Positions 29,548 through 38,793 of a DNA stretch of 64,000 nt are shown here, piece after piece. A model generated the notes under the pieces. That model was given only the letters and a program-made list of their open reading frames with translations, did no database searches and was not told where the DNA came from. Positions within the stretch are counted from its first letter, which is position 1. Each line of letters begins with the position of its first letter. Position numbers and translations under genes: made by a program. Where the stretch lies: assembly GCF_014190935.1 (NCBI RefSeq), contig NZ_JACHVV010000007.1:1-64000 (forward strand). Reading direction: 5' to 3'. Origin of the DNA: Chryseomonas sp014190935. GTDB lineage: Bacteria > Pseudomonadota > Gammaproteobacteria > Pseudomonadales > Pseudomonadaceae.

Positions 29548-32103
29548 ATGACGCAAGTCACGGTGAAAGAACTGGCCCAAACGGTCAATACGCCGGTGGA
29601 ACGTCTGCTACAGCAGATGCGCGAGGCAGGTCTGACGCACAGCAGTGCTGAGCAGTTGGTGAGCGATGCGGAAAAGCAGGCCCTGCTGACGCACCTGAAG
29701 GGGACGGCGCAGCTCGACGAGCCAAGCAAGATCACCTTGCAGCGCAAGACCCAAACCACGCTGAAAGTGGCCGGCAGCAAGACAGTCAGCGTCGAAGTGC
29801 GCAAGAAGAAGACCTTCGTCAAGCGCAGCACCGCTGAACTCGAGGCCGAACAGCGCCGCGAGCAGGAAGCCCAGCGCGCAGCCGAAGAGGCCGCTGTCCA
29901 GGCACGTGCCGAGGAAGAAGCCCAGCGCGCTGCCGAGGCGGCTGCCCAGCAGCAGGCCGAAGCCGCGGCTCAGGCCGCGCAGCAGGCGGTCCCCGCCGAG
30001 GCTGCAGCCCCTGCCGCGCCGGAAGCCCCGGCCGTGGTGGCCGAGCAGCAACCCGCTGCCGCGCCTGCCGCCGAGGTCAAGAAGGCGGATCCGGCGGGTG
30101 AGCGCAAGCGCGAAGAACCGCGTCGTCCCGTGCATCCTGCCCCAAGCAGCAAGCGCGAAGAAGACGAGCGTCGCGAGCGCAAGAATGCCCAGCATCGCCC
30201 GTCGATCAAGGACAAGGTCGCAGCTCCCCGTACCGTGCGCAGTGGCGACGACGAGGAAGAGGGCTTTGGCCGGCGTGGCGGTCGCGGTGGCAAGTCGCGA
30301 CTCAAGAAGCGAAACCAACACGGGTTCCAGAGCCCGACAGGACCTGTAGTGCGCGAAGTCAATCTAGGCGAGACCATCACCGTCTCTGAGCTTGCTCAGC
30401 AGATGTCGGTGAAGGCCGCCGAAGTCATCAAGTTCATGTTCAAGATGGGGTCTCCCGCCACCATCAACCAGGTGCTCGACCGCGAGACGGCGCAGCTGGT
30501 GGCCGAAGAGCTGGGCCACAAGGTCAAGCTGGTCAACGAGAACGCCCTGGAAGACCAGCTGGCCGAGTCCCTCAAGTTCGAGGGTGGCAAGGCCCTGCAC
30601 CGCGCGCCGGTGGTGACCGTCATGGGTCACGTCGACCACGGCAAGACCTCGCTGCTGGACTACATCCGTCGCGCCAAGGTCGCGTCGGGCGAAGCCGGTG
30701 GCATCACCCAGCACATCGGTGCCTACCACGTGGAAACCGAGCGTGGCATGGTGACCTTCCTGGATACCCCTGGTCACGCCGCGTTCACCGCGATGCGTGC
30801 CCGTGGTGCCAAGGCCACCGACATCGTCATCCTGGTCGTCGCGGCCGATGACGGCGTCATGCCGCAGACCGAGGAAGCCATCCAGCACGCCAAGGCGGCG
30901 GGTGTCCCCATCGTCGTGGCGGTCAACAAGATCGACAAGCCCGATGCCGATCCGGATCGCGTCAAGCACGATCTGGCCGGTCGTCAGGTCATCCCGGAAG
31001 AGTGGGGCGGCGACACCCAGTTCGTGCACGTCTCGGCCAAGGCCGGTACCGGTGTGGACGAGCTGCTCGAAGCCATCCTGCTGCAGGCCGAAGTCCTGGA
31101 GCTGACCGCTACGCCGGAAGCACCCGGTCGCGGTGTGGTCATCGAATCGCGCCTGGACAAGGGTCGTGGTCCGGTCGCTACCGTGCTGGTACAGAACGGT
31201 ACCCTGCGTCAGGGCGACATGGCGCTGGTCGGCGTCAACTTCGGCCGCATCCGTGCCATGCTCGACGAGAACGGCAAGCCGATCAAGGAAGCCGGTCCGT
31301 CCATCCCGGTCGAGATTCTCGGCCTGGACGGCACCCCGGATGCCGGTGACGAACTCACCGTGCTGACCGACGAGAAGAAGGCCCGCGAAGTGGCACTGTT
31401 CCGTCAGGGCAAGTTCCGCGAGATCAAGCTGGCCCGCGCTCACGCCGGCAAGCTCGAGAACATCTTCGAGAACATGGGCCAGGACGAGAAGAAGACCCTC
31501 AACATCGTGCTCAAGTCCGATGTACGGGGCTCCCTCGAGGCGCTGCAAGGTTCGCTGTCCGGTCTGGGCAACGACGAAGTCCAGGTGCGTGTGGTCGGTG
31601 GTGGCGTCGGTGGTATCACCGAGAGCGATGCCAACCTGGCGCTGGCTTCCAATGCCGTGCTGTTCGGCTTCAACGTCCGGGCCGATGCCGGGGCGCGGAA
31701 GATCGTCGAGCAGGAAGGCCTCGACATGCGCTACTACAACGTCATCTACGACATCATCGAAGATGTGAAGAAGGCGCTGACCGGCATGCTGGGCAGTGAC
31801 GTCCGGGAGAACATCCTGGGTATCGCCGAGGTGCGTGACGTCTTCCGTTCGCCCAAGTTCGGCGCCGTCGCCGGCTGCATGGTCACCGAGGGCATGGTGC
31901 ACCGCAACCGTCCGATCCGCGTCCTGCGCGAAGACGTGGTCATCTTCGAAGGCGAGCTGGAATCCCTGCGTCGCTTCAAGGATGACGTGGCCGAAGTGCG
32001 TGCCGGCATGGAATGCGGTATCGGCGTGAAGAGCTACAACGACGTCCGCGTCGGCGACAAGATCGAAGTGTTCGAGAAGGTTCAGGTCGCCCGTTCGCTG
32101 TAA
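29548..32103 (+). CDS. infB: translation initiation factor IF-2
   Basis: IF-2 is the GTPase that places initiator fMet-tRNA on the 30S subunit. The 851-residue protein has an N-terminal IF2-N domain. A highly charged Ala/Glu/Gln/Arg-rich helical linker spans about residues 90-250. The G domain has GHVDHGKT near residue 360, DTPGH and NKID. Domains II-IV end KIEVFEKVQVARSL. The start ATG has GAGGAGA nearby. An internal start giving a shorter isoform is known in E. coli, but I could not assign one here. Confidence 0.98.
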   Translation: MTQVTVKELAQTVNTPVERLLQQMREAGLTHSSAEQLVSDAEKQALLTHLKGTAQLDEPSKITLQRKTQTTLKVAGSKTVSVEVRKKKTFVKRSTAELEAEQRREQEAQRAAEEAAVQARAEEEAQRAAEAAAQQQAEAAAQAAQQAVPAEAAAPAAPEAPAVVAEQQPAAAPAAEVKKADPAGERKREEPRRPVHPAPSSKREEDERRERKNAQHRPSIKDKVAAPRTVRSGDDEEEGFGRRGGRGGKSRLKKRNQHGFQSPTGPVVREVNLGETITVSELAQQMSVKAAEVIKFMFKMGSPATINQVLDRETAQLVAEELGHKVKLVNENALEDQLAESLKFEGGKALHRAPVVTVMGHVDHGKTSLLDYIRRAKVASGEAGGITQHIGAYHVETERGMVTFLDTPGHAAFTAMRARGAKATDIVILVVAADDGVMPQTEEAIQHAKAAGVPIVVAVNKIDKPDADPDRVKHDLAGRQVIPEEWGGDTQFVHVSAKAGTGVDELLEAILLQAEVLELTATPEAPGRGVVIESRLDKGRGPVATVLVQNGTLRQGDMALVGVNFGRIRAMLDENGKPIKEAGPSIPVEILGLDGTPDAGDELTVLTDEKKAREVALFRQGKFREIKLARAHAGKLENIFENMGQDEKKTLNIVLKSDVRGSLEALQGSLSGLGNDEVQVRVVGGGVGGITESDANLALASNAVLFGFNVRADAGARKIVEQEGLDMRYYNVIYDIIEDVKKALTGMLGSDVRENILGIAEVRDVFRSPKFGAVAGCMVTEGMVHRNRPIRVLREDVVIFEGELESLRRFKDDVAEVRAGMECGIGVKSYNDVRVGDKIEVFEKVQVARSL

Positions 32104-32121
32104 CGACGACTCTGCACCAGG

Positions 32122-32170
32122 ACGGCAGGTCGCGGACCTGGCAGAACCCTGCCAGGTCCGGACTTGCCGT
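32122..32170 (+). other. long hairpin between infB and rbfA
   Basis: A 22-bp stem has one bulged G and one G-U pair. The inner arm is CGGACCTGGCAG/CTGCCAGGTCCG with an AACC loop. The outer arm is ACGGCAGGTC/GACTTGCCGT. No T tract follows. A near-perfect stem of this length suits RNase III cleavage or mRNA stabilisation rather than termination. Confidence 0.8.
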
Positions 32171-32235
32171 TCGCGTTTCCAAGGTTCATGGCTGGCAGGC
32201 CCGACGTCTGCGGCCTTTTGTACGAGAGTTTCGAC

Positions 32236-32619
32236 ATGGCCAAAGAATTCAGCCGTACCCAGCGCATCGGTGACCAGATACAGCGCGAACTGGCGCTGTT
32301 GATCCATCGCGAAATCAAGGATCCACGGCTGGGCATGGTGACCATCACCGGCGTGGACGTAGCCCGGGATCTGTCCCATGCCAAGGTGCATATCACCGTG
32401 CTGGGCAAGGACGATGACGCCGAGGCGATCAAGCAGAACATCGCCATCCTCAAGGATGCCTCCGGCTTCCTGCGGCAGCAGTTGGGTCGGGCGATGAAGC
32501 TGCGGACCGTTCCGCAACTGGGTTTCCAGTATGACGAGAGCATCCGTCGCGGCGCCCAGCTGTCGGCGCTGATCGAGCGGGCGGTCGCCGAAGATCGTCG
32601 GCAGGAAGGGGAGGAGTAG
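32236..32619 (+). CDS. rbfA: ribosome-binding factor A
   Basis: RbfA is a small KH-like factor for 16S rRNA 5' maturation and cold adaptation. The 127-residue protein shows EFSRTQRIGDQIQRELALLIHREIKDPRLGMVTITGVDVARDLSHAKV and RTVPQLGFQYDESIRRGAQ. The ATG at 32236 is the family start. The open extension of 24 codons upstream is not conserved. It is one base apart from truB. Confidence 0.97.
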   Translation: MAKEFSRTQRIGDQIQRELALLIHREIKDPRLGMVTITGVDVARDLSHAKVHITVLGKDDDAEAIKQNIAILKDASGFLRQQLGRAMKLRTVPQLGFQYDESIRRGAQLSALIERAVAEDRRQEGEE

Positions 32620-32620
32620 G

Positions 32621-33535
32621 GTGGCCCAGGTCAAGCGTATTCGCCGGCAGGTGCATGGCGTGCTGGTGCTGGACAAGCCGCGCGGCTTTTCCTCCAACGC
32701 CGCCCTGCAAAAGGTCCGCTGGCTGCTCAATGCCGAGAAGGCCGGGCACACCGGTAGCCTGGATCCCCTGGCCACCGGCGTACTGCCGCTATGCTTTGGC
32801 GAGGCGACCAAGTTTTCCCAGTACCTGCTGGATGCCGACAAGGGCTACAGCACCGTGGCGCAACTTGGCGTCACCACCACCACCGGCGATGCCGAGGGTG
32901 AAGTGCTGGAGCGACGGGCGGTCGCGGTCGACGAAGCGGCCATCCAGGCGGCGCTACCGGCCTTCCGCGGCCAGATAGAGCAGATTCCGCCAATGTATTC
33001 GGCGCTGAAGCGCGACGGTCAGCCGCTCTACAAGCTGGCGCGTGCGGGCGAAGTAGTGGAGCGCGAGCCGCGTTCTGTTACTATTGCCCGTCTGGAACTG
33101 CTGGCGTTGCAGGAAGATCGCGCGACGCTGGAAGTGGCCTGCAGCAAGGGTACCTATGTGCGCACCCTGGTCGAAGACCTCGGTGCCCTGCTCGGTTGCG
33201 GTGCCCATGTGGCCGAGTTGCGCCGTACCCAGGCCGGTCCCTTCGGTCTGGCGCAGGCCATCAGCCTGGAAGAGCTGGAGGCGGTGCACGCCGAAGGCGG
33301 TTCCGAAGCGCTGGATCGCTTCCTGCTGCCGGTCGACAGTGGCCTGGAGCACTGGCCGCTGGTGCAGTTGACTCAACACAGCGCCTATTACTGGTTGCAC
33401 GGTCAGCCCGTCCGGGCGGCCAACGCACCGAAATTCGGCTTGATGCGGGTGCAGGACGACCAGGGTCGTTTCATCGGCATCGGCGAGATTGATGACGAGG
33501 GGCAGGTTGCTCCCCGTAGACTGATTCGGTCCTAG
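32621..33535 (+). CDS. truB: tRNA pseudouridine(55) synthase TruB
   Basis: TruB makes pseudouridine 55 in the T loop of tRNAs. The 304-residue protein has the catalytic Asp48 in GHTGSLDPLATG, the KGYSTVAQLG and CSKGTYVRTL motifs and a C-terminal PUA-like domain. The GTG at 32621 begins one base after the rbfA stop and carries GGAGGAG just upstream. rpsO follows after 93 bases that contain a small CGGGAC/GTCCCG hairpin. Confidence 0.97.
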   Translation: MAQVKRIRRQVHGVLVLDKPRGFSSNAALQKVRWLLNAEKAGHTGSLDPLATGVLPLCFGEATKFSQYLLDADKGYSTVAQLGVTTTTGDAEGEVLERRAVAVDEAAIQAALPAFRGQIEQIPPMYSALKRDGQPLYKLARAGEVVEREPRSVTIARLELLALQEDRATLEVACSKGTYVRTLVEDLGALLGCGAHVAELRRTQAGPFGLAQAISLEELEAVHAEGGSEALDRFLLPVDSGLEHWPLVQLTQHSAYYWLHGQPVRAANAPKFGLMRVQDDQGRFIGIGEIDDEGQVAPRRLIRS

Positions 33536-33628
33536 ACCGATACCGAGGGTGGCTGTCAGCAGGCACGGTCACACCTCTTTCCTAAAGCACGGGACCTGTC
33601 CCGGCCTGTTCCTCAGAGGAGCCCTATC

Positions 33629-33898
33629 ATGGCACTGAGCGTTGAAGACAAAGCCCAGATTGTAAACGAGTTCAAGCGCGCCGAAGGCGACACCGGTTCG
33701 CCGGAAGTGCAGGTTGCCCTGCTGTCCGCCAACATCGACAAGCTGCAAGGTCACTTCAAGATCAACGGCAAGGATCACCACAGCCGTCGTGGTCTGATCC
33801 GCATGGTCAACCAGCGTCGTAAGCTGCTGGACTACCTGAAGTCCAAAGACACCTCTCGTTACAGCGCACTGATCGCTCGCCTGGGCCTGCGTCGTTAA
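33629..33898 (+). CDS. rpsO: 30S ribosomal protein S15
   Basis: S15 is a primary 16S rRNA binder of the 30S platform and bridges to the 50S. The 89-residue protein is full length with four helices (ALSVEDKAQIVNEFKRAEGDTGSPEVQVALLS, HHSRRGLIRMVNQRRKLLDYL). The codon use is strongly biased, as expected for high expression. AGAGGAG precedes the ATG. It is followed by a strong terminator and then pnp, the standard rpsO-pnp order. Confidence 0.99.
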   Translation: MALSVEDKAQIVNEFKRAEGDTGSPEVQVALLSANIDKLQGHFKINGKDHHSRRGLIRMVNQRRKLLDYLKSKDTSRYSALIARLGLRR

Positions 33899-33928
33899 TA
33901 CGATGCAGACCTGCTGCAAGCAGTCTGA

Positions 33929-33966
33929 AGCTGGAGGTCGGCTCGCGCCGGCCTCCGGCTTTTTTG
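33929..33966 (+). terminator. terminator between rpsO and pnp
   Basis: A 14-bp stem AGCTGGAGGTCGGC/GCCGGCCTCCGGCT includes two G-U pairs, has a TCGC loop and is followed by a T run. Confidence 0.9.
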
Positions 33967-33972
33967 CTTGAA

Positions 33973-34035
33973 AGGCCGGCAGAATCGGCCTGCGTCACCC
34001 CGGAGATCAGCGAGGGTCCGAATCCCTCTGGTCGC
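33973..34035 (+). promoter_or_regulatory. hairpins in the pnp leader
   Basis: Two stems precede pnp: AGGCCG/CGGCCT (33973-33991), then GAGGG/CCCTC (34012-34028) with GC-rich flanks. In E. coli the pnp leader hairpin is cut by RNase III and PNPase then represses its own synthesis. A similar role here is inference. Confidence 0.5.
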
Positions 34036-34073
34036 CCCTGTTTCCCCCAAGGCAATAAAGAGAAGGAAAGACT

Positions 34074-36176
34074 GTGAATCCAGTAATCAAGCAATTCAAG
34101 TTCGGTGAGCAGAACTTCACCCTGGAAACCGGCCGCATCGCGCGCCAGGCGACCGGTGCCGTGCTGGTCTCCACCGATGACGTCAGCGTGCTGGTCACCG
34201 TGGTCGGCGCCAAGCAGCCCGCCGTCGGCAAGGACTTCTTCCCGCTGTCCGTGCACTACCAGGAGAAGACCTACGCCGCTGGCCGCATCCCCGGTGGTTA
34301 CTTCAAGCGCGAAGGCCGTCCTTCCGAGAAGGAAACCCTGACCTCGCGCCTGATCGATCGCCCGATCCGTCCGCTGTTCCCCGAAGGCTTCCTCAACGAA
34401 GTCCAGGTGGTCTGCACCGTGGTCAGCACCAACAAGAAGTCCGATCCGGACATCGCCGCCATGATCGGCACCTCCGCCGCCCTGGCCATTTCCGGCATCC
34501 CCTTCGCCGGTCCGATCGCCGCTGCCCGCGTGGGCTACCACACCGAACTGGGCTACCTGCTGAACCCCAGCTACGAGCAGCTGCAGAGCTCCAGCCTGGA
34601 CATGGTCGTGGCCGGTACCCGTGACGCCGTGCTGATGGTGGAATCCGAAGCCGACGAGCTGACCGAAGACCAGATGCTGGGCGGCGTGCTGTTCGCCCAC
34701 GAAGAATTCCAGGTGGCCATCGAGGCCATCAGCCAGTTCGCTGCCGAAGCCGGCAAGCCGACCTGGAACTGGCAGGCGCCTGCCGAGAACACCGCCCTGA
34801 TCGAAGCCGTCAAGGCCGAAGTCGGCGAAGCCGTGTCCCGTGCTTACACCATCACCATCAAGCAGGATCGCTATGCGGCCCTGGGTGCCCTGCGTGACCA
34901 GGCCATCGCCAAGCTGGCCGGTGAGAACGGTCAGTACAGCGAAGCCGAGGTCAAGGAGACCTTCGGTCTGCTGGAATACCGCACCGTGCGCCAGAACATC
35001 GTCGACGGCAAGCCGCGTATCGACGGTCGCGACACCCGCACCGTTCGCCCGCTGCAGATCGAAGTCGGCCCGCTGAAGAAGACCCACGGTTCGGCACTGT
35101 TCACCCGTGGCGAAACCCAGGCCCTGGTCACCGCGACCCTGGGTACCGCCCGTGACTCGCAGCTGCTGGACACCCTGGAAGGCGAGCGTCGTGACAGCTT
35201 CATGCTGCACTACAACTTCCCGCCCTTCTCGGTCGGCGAGTGCGGCCGCATGGGCAGCCCGGGCCGTCGTGAGATCGGTCATGGTCGTCTGGCCCGTCGT
35301 GGCATCCAGGCCATGCTGCCGACCCAGGACGCCTTCCCCTACAGCATCCGCGTGGTCTCCGAGATCACCGAGTCCAACGGCTCCAGCTCCATGGCTTCGG
35401 TCTGCGGTGCCTCTCTGGCGCTGATGGACGCCGGTGTGCCGGTCAAGGCGCCGGTTGCCGGTATCGCCATGGGTCTGGTCAAGGAAGGCGAGAAGTTCGC
35501 CGTCCTGACCGACATCCTGGGTGACGAAGATCACCTGGGCGACATGGACTTCAAGGTGGCCGGTACTGCCAAAGGCGTTACCGCCCTGCAGATGGACATC
35601 AAGATCAACGGCATCACCGAAGAGATCATGGAGATCGCCCTGGAGCAGGCGCTGGAAGCGCGTCTGAACATCCTGGGTCAGATGAACCAGGTGATCTCCG
35701 AGTCGCGTGCCGAGCTGTCCGAAAACGCCCCGACCATGCTGGCGATGAAGATCGACCAGGACAAGATTCGCGACGTGATCGGCAAGGGTGGCGCCACCAT
35801 CCGTGGTATCTGCGAAGAGACCAAGGCCTCGATCGACATCGAGGACGACGGCACCATCAAGATCTACGGCGAGACCCGCGAAGCGGCTGAAGCGGCCAAG
35901 CAGCGCGTCCTGGGCATCACTGCCGAGGCCGAGATTGGCAAGATCTACGTCGGCAAGGTGGAGCGCATCGTCGACTTCGGCGCCTTCGTCAACATCCTGC
36001 CGGGCAAGGACGGCCTGGTGCACATCTCGCAGCTGAGCGATCAGCGTATCGAGAAGGTCACCGATGTCCTCAAGGAAGGTCAGGAAGTGAAGGTGCTGGT
36101 GCTGGACGTGGACAACCGCGGCCGCATCAAGCTGTCGATCAAAGACGTGGCGGCGGCGGAAGCCTCCGGCGTCTGA
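34074..36176 (+). CDS. pnp: polyribonucleotide nucleotidyltransferase (PNPase)
   Basis: PNPase is the phosphorolytic 3'-5' exoribonuclease of the degradosome. The 700-residue protein has two RNase PH domains. The second, catalytic one carries GRMGSPGRREIGHGRLARR and TESNGSSSMASVCG. A KH domain follows (KIRDVIGKGGATIRGICEET, about residues 563-582) and then an S1 domain (GKVERIVDFGAFVNILPGKDGLVHISQL). The GTG at 34074 gives MNPVIKQFKFG and has AGAAGGA upstream. Confidence 0.98.
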   Translation: MNPVIKQFKFGEQNFTLETGRIARQATGAVLVSTDDVSVLVTVVGAKQPAVGKDFFPLSVHYQEKTYAAGRIPGGYFKREGRPSEKETLTSRLIDRPIRPLFPEGFLNEVQVVCTVVSTNKKSDPDIAAMIGTSAALAISGIPFAGPIAAARVGYHTELGYLLNPSYEQLQSSSLDMVVAGTRDAVLMVESEADELTEDQMLGGVLFAHEEFQVAIEAISQFAAEAGKPTWNWQAPAENTALIEAVKAEVGEAVSRAYTITIKQDRYAALGALRDQAIAKLAGENGQYSEAEVKETFGLLEYRTVRQNIVDGKPRIDGRDTRTVRPLQIEVGPLKKTHGSALFTRGETQALVTATLGTARDSQLLDTLEGERRDSFMLHYNFPPFSVGECGRMGSPGRREIGHGRLARRGIQAMLPTQDAFPYSIRVVSEITESNGSSSMASVCGASLALMDAGVPVKAPVAGIAMGLVKEGEKFAVLTDILGDEDHLGDMDFKVAGTAKGVTALQMDIKINGITEEIMEIALEQALEARLNILGQMNQVISESRAELSENAPTMLAMKIDQDKIRDVIGKGGATIRGICEETKASIDIEDDGTIKIYGETREAAEAAKQRVLGITAEAEIGKIYVGKVERIVDFGAFVNILPGKDGLVHISQLSDQRIEKVTDVLKEGQEVKVLVLDVDNRGRIKLSIKDVAAAEASGV

Positions 36177-36196
36177 GACGACCCCTGCTAGAAAAG

Positions 36197-36220
36197 ACCC
36201 GGCCTCGGCCGGGTTTTTTT
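36197..36220 (+). terminator. terminator of pnp
   Basis: The stem ACCCGGCC/GGCCGGGT is followed by T7, 20 bases past the pnp stop. Confidence 0.93.
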
Positions 36221-36230
36221 ATGGCTGATG

Positions 36231-36285
36231 CCTAGCGCCCGTAGGTGGGCTTCGCGATGCTCAGCCGCAACCTACGGGCGCTAGG
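36231..36285. repeat. GTAGGTTGG-family palindrome, copy 3 (perfect arms)
   Basis: Perfect 16-base arms, CCTAGCGCCCGTAGGT and its complement, flank 23 bases that contain GGGCTTCGCGATGCTCAG. The core matches the left-edge repeats at 53-86 and 156-186. The right arm contains the stop codon of the LysR gene. Confidence 0.75.
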
Positions 36286-37165
36286 CCTTTTCGCGGATCC
36301 ATTCGATGAAGCTGCGCACCTTGGGCACCTCGGCCATTTGTTCCGGATAGGCCAGCCAGTAGGCATGGGGGCTGGCCAGGCGATGGGGCCAGGCCAGCAC
36401 CAGGCGATCGGAGGCCAGTTCTTCGGCGACCAGGAATTCCGGGAGCAGCGCCACCCCGCAGCCTTCCTGGGCAGCGCGGGCGCAGAGGGTGAAGGTGTCG
36501 AAGCGCGGGCCGTGATGGCTATGCACCTCGTCGCGCCCGAGGCTGGCGTACCAGTCGTGCCAGGATTCCGGGCGGGTGGTGTTCTGCAGCAGGACGAAGT
36601 CCACCAGCTGCTCCGGCCCGGTGATGCCCTTGGGGGGGAGCAGGTCGGGCGCGCAGACCGCGACCATGTGCTCGTGCAGCAGCAATTCGCACTCGGCCCC
36701 CGGCCAGCTGCCGTGGCCATAGAACAGCGCCACGTCATGCCGGGGATCGCGAAAGTCCACCGGTTCCAGCGCGCTGGAGACATCCAGGTGGATGTTGGGA
36801 AAGCGCAGGCGCCACCCTTTTAGCCGCGGTACCAGCCAGCGCTCGCCAAAGGTCGGCGGGGTGGCCACGCGCAGCACCTCGGTCTCGCCGCCATAGGACC
36901 TCAGGTAGCGCGCCGACATCTCCAGCTGGTTGAGGATCTTGTCCACCTCGGCCAGGTAGAGGGCACCCGCGGGCGTGAGCTGCAGGCGGCGGCGGACCCG
37001 GCGAAACAGGCTGTGCTGCAGCAGGTCCTCGAGCTGGGCGACCTGTTTGCTGACGGCGCTTTGGGTCAGCGCCAGCTCGTCGGCCGCGCGGGTAAAGCTC
37101 AGATGACGCGCGACCGCCTCGAAGCACTGCATGGCGGTGATGGACGGCAGATGGCGGCGTTGCAT
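36281..37165 (-). CDS. LysR-family regulator, probably of amaBA
   Basis: This 294-residue LysR-type regulator of the GcvA-like subgroup has an N-terminal winged helix (LPSITAMQCFEAVARHLSFTRAADELALTQSAVSKQVAQLED). The effector domain follows from about residue 90. It is divergent from amaB across 113 bases, the usual position of a LysR regulator and its target. The inducer is not known and could be pipecolate or a lysine-derived intermediate. The stop codon lies inside a palindromic repeat, so the last residues may vary between strains. Confidence 0.88.
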   Translation of the reverse strand: MQRRHLPSITAMQCFEAVARHLSFTRAADELALTQSAVSKQVAQLEDLLQHSLFRRVRRRLQLTPAGALYLAEVDKILNQLEMSARYLRSYGGETEVLRVATPPTFGERWLVPRLKGWRLRFPNIHLDVSSALEPVDFRDPRHDVALFYGHGSWPGAECELLLHEHMVAVCAPDLLPPKGITGPEQLVDFVLLQNTTRPESWHDWYASLGRDEVHSHHGPRFDTFTLCARAAQEGCGVALLPEFLVAEELASDRLVLAWPHRLASPHAYWLAYPEQMAEVPKVRSFIEWIREKA

Positions 37166-37216
37166 GAGCGGACTCGCGGCATGAAAAAAGGGAATGATAT
37201 GCCGAGCAAAGGTCGG

Positions 37217-37245
37217 TTGTCCGGCGCCGCTGGGCTGACCATACT
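37217..37245 (+). promoter_or_regulatory. candidate amaB promoter
   Basis: TTGTCC (37217-37222), 17 bases, then CATACT (37240-37245), 33 bases before the amaB start. The -10 match is moderate, as expected for an activator-dependent LysR target. Confidence 0.5.
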
Positions 37246-37278
37246 CAGGGACGATTCCCTTTCTGCGGAGACCTCAGC

Positions 37279-38769
37279 ATGAGCAAGGCCCTGTTGGAAC
37301 GCCTCGGCGTTCCTGCCCAGCACTACACCCAAGGCGAGCACCGGGTGCATTCCCCCATCGATGGCAGCCAACTGGGCAGCGTCGCCCTGGAAAGCGCCGC
37401 CGAAGTGGAGCAGAAGATCTCCCGTGCCGAGCGAGCCTTCCAGGCCTGGCGCGCGGTACCGGCGCCGCGCCGGGGCGAACTGGTGCGGCTGCTGGGTGAA
37501 GAACTGCGCACGCACAAGGCCGATCTCGGCGAACTGGTGTCCTGGGAAGCCGGCAAGATCACCCAGGAAGGCCTGGGCGAAGTCCAGGAGATGATCGACA
37601 TCTGCGACTTCGCCGTTGGGCTGTCGCGCCAGCTCTATGGTCTGACCATCGCCTCCGAGCGTCCCGGTCACCACATGCGCGAATCCTGGCAGCCGCTGGG
37701 CGTGGTGGGCATCATCAGTGCCTTCAACTTCCCGGTGGCGGTCTGGTCGTGGAATGCCGCCCTGGCCCTGGTCTGCGGCAATCCGGTGATCTGGAAGCCT
37801 TCGGAAAAGACCCCGCTGACCGCCCTGGCCTGCCAGGCGCTGTTCGAAAAGGCCCTGGCGCGCTTTGGTGATGCCCCGGCCGATCTGAGCCAGGTCATCG
37901 TCGGCGATCGCGCCGCCGGTGAAGCCCTGGTGGACGATCCGCGGGTGGCACTGGTGAGCGCCACGGGTAGCACCCGCATGGGTCGCGAGGTAGGACCGCG
38001 GGTTGCGGCGCGCTTCGGTCGCAGCATTCTCGAACTGGGCGGCAACAATGCCATGATCCTCGCGCCGAGCGCCGATCTGGACATGGCGGTACGCGCCATC
38101 CTGTTCAGCGCCGTCGGCACCGCCGGCCAGCGCTGCACCACCCTGCGCCGGTTGATCGCCCACCGTTCGGTGAAGGACGAGATCGTCGCCCGGTTGAAGA
38201 CCGCCTATGCCAAAGTCCGCATCGGCCATCCGCTGGAAGGCAATCTGATCGGTCCGCTGATCGATGCGGCCAGTTTCCAGGCCATGCAGGGCGCGCTGGA
38301 GCAGGCGCGCGGCGAGGGCGGCGTGGTCTACGGCGGCGAGCGGCAGCTGGCCGACAGGTATCCCGAGGCCTACTACGTGGCGCCGGCCATCGTCGAGATG
38401 CCCGAGCAGAGCGAGGCGGTGCGCCACGAGACCTTCGCCCCCATCCTCTATGTGCTGGCCTATGACGATTTTGACGAGGCGGTGGCGCTGAACAACGCCG
38501 TGCCCCAGGGCTTGTCGTCCTGCATCTTCACCACCGATGTGCGCGAGGCCGAGGCCTTCATGTCGGCGACCGGCAGCGACTGCGGCATCGCCAACGTCAA
38601 CATCGGACCGAGCGGTGCCGAGATCGGCGGTGCCTTTGGGGGCGAGAAGGAAACCGGTGGCGGTCGCGAATCCGGCTCCGATGCCTGGAAGGCCTACATG
38701 CGCCGCCAGACCAACACCGTCAACTATTCCCGCGAACTGCCGCTGGCCCAGGGCATCGTCTTCGACTGA
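37279..38769 (+). CDS. amaB: aldehyde dehydrogenase AmaB (aminoadipate semialdehyde / P6C dehydrogenase)
   Basis: AmaB oxidises L-2-aminoadipate-6-semialdehyde (in equilibrium with piperideine-6-carboxylate) to aminoadipate in D-lysine/pipecolate catabolism. The 496-residue ALDH7-type protein shows SAFNFPVAVWSWN, KPSEKTPLTA and the catalytic Glu in LELGGNN (about 252). The catalytic Cys is in GTAGQRCTT (about 286), followed by HETFAPILYV. GCGGAGA precedes the ATG. amaA follows after 24 bases, and this gene pair fixes the assignment. Confidence 0.9.
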   Translation: MSKALLERLGVPAQHYTQGEHRVHSPIDGSQLGSVALESAAEVEQKISRAERAFQAWRAVPAPRRGELVRLLGEELRTHKADLGELVSWEAGKITQEGLGEVQEMIDICDFAVGLSRQLYGLTIASERPGHHMRESWQPLGVVGIISAFNFPVAVWSWNAALALVCGNPVIWKPSEKTPLTALACQALFEKALARFGDAPADLSQVIVGDRAAGEALVDDPRVALVSATGSTRMGREVGPRVAARFGRSILELGGNNAMILAPSADLDMAVRAILFSAVGTAGQRCTTLRRLIAHRSVKDEIVARLKTAYAKVRIGHPLEGNLIGPLIDAASFQAMQGALEQARGEGGVVYGGERQLADRYPEAYYVAPAIVEMPEQSEAVRHETFAPILYVLAYDDFDEAVALNNAVPQGLSSCIFTTDVREAEAFMSATGSDCGIANVNIGPSGAEIGGAFGGEKETGGGRESGSDAWKAYMRRQTNTVNYSRELPLAQGIVFD

Positions 38770-38793
38770 GTGGGTCCGCCAGGAGCGCAGAGA

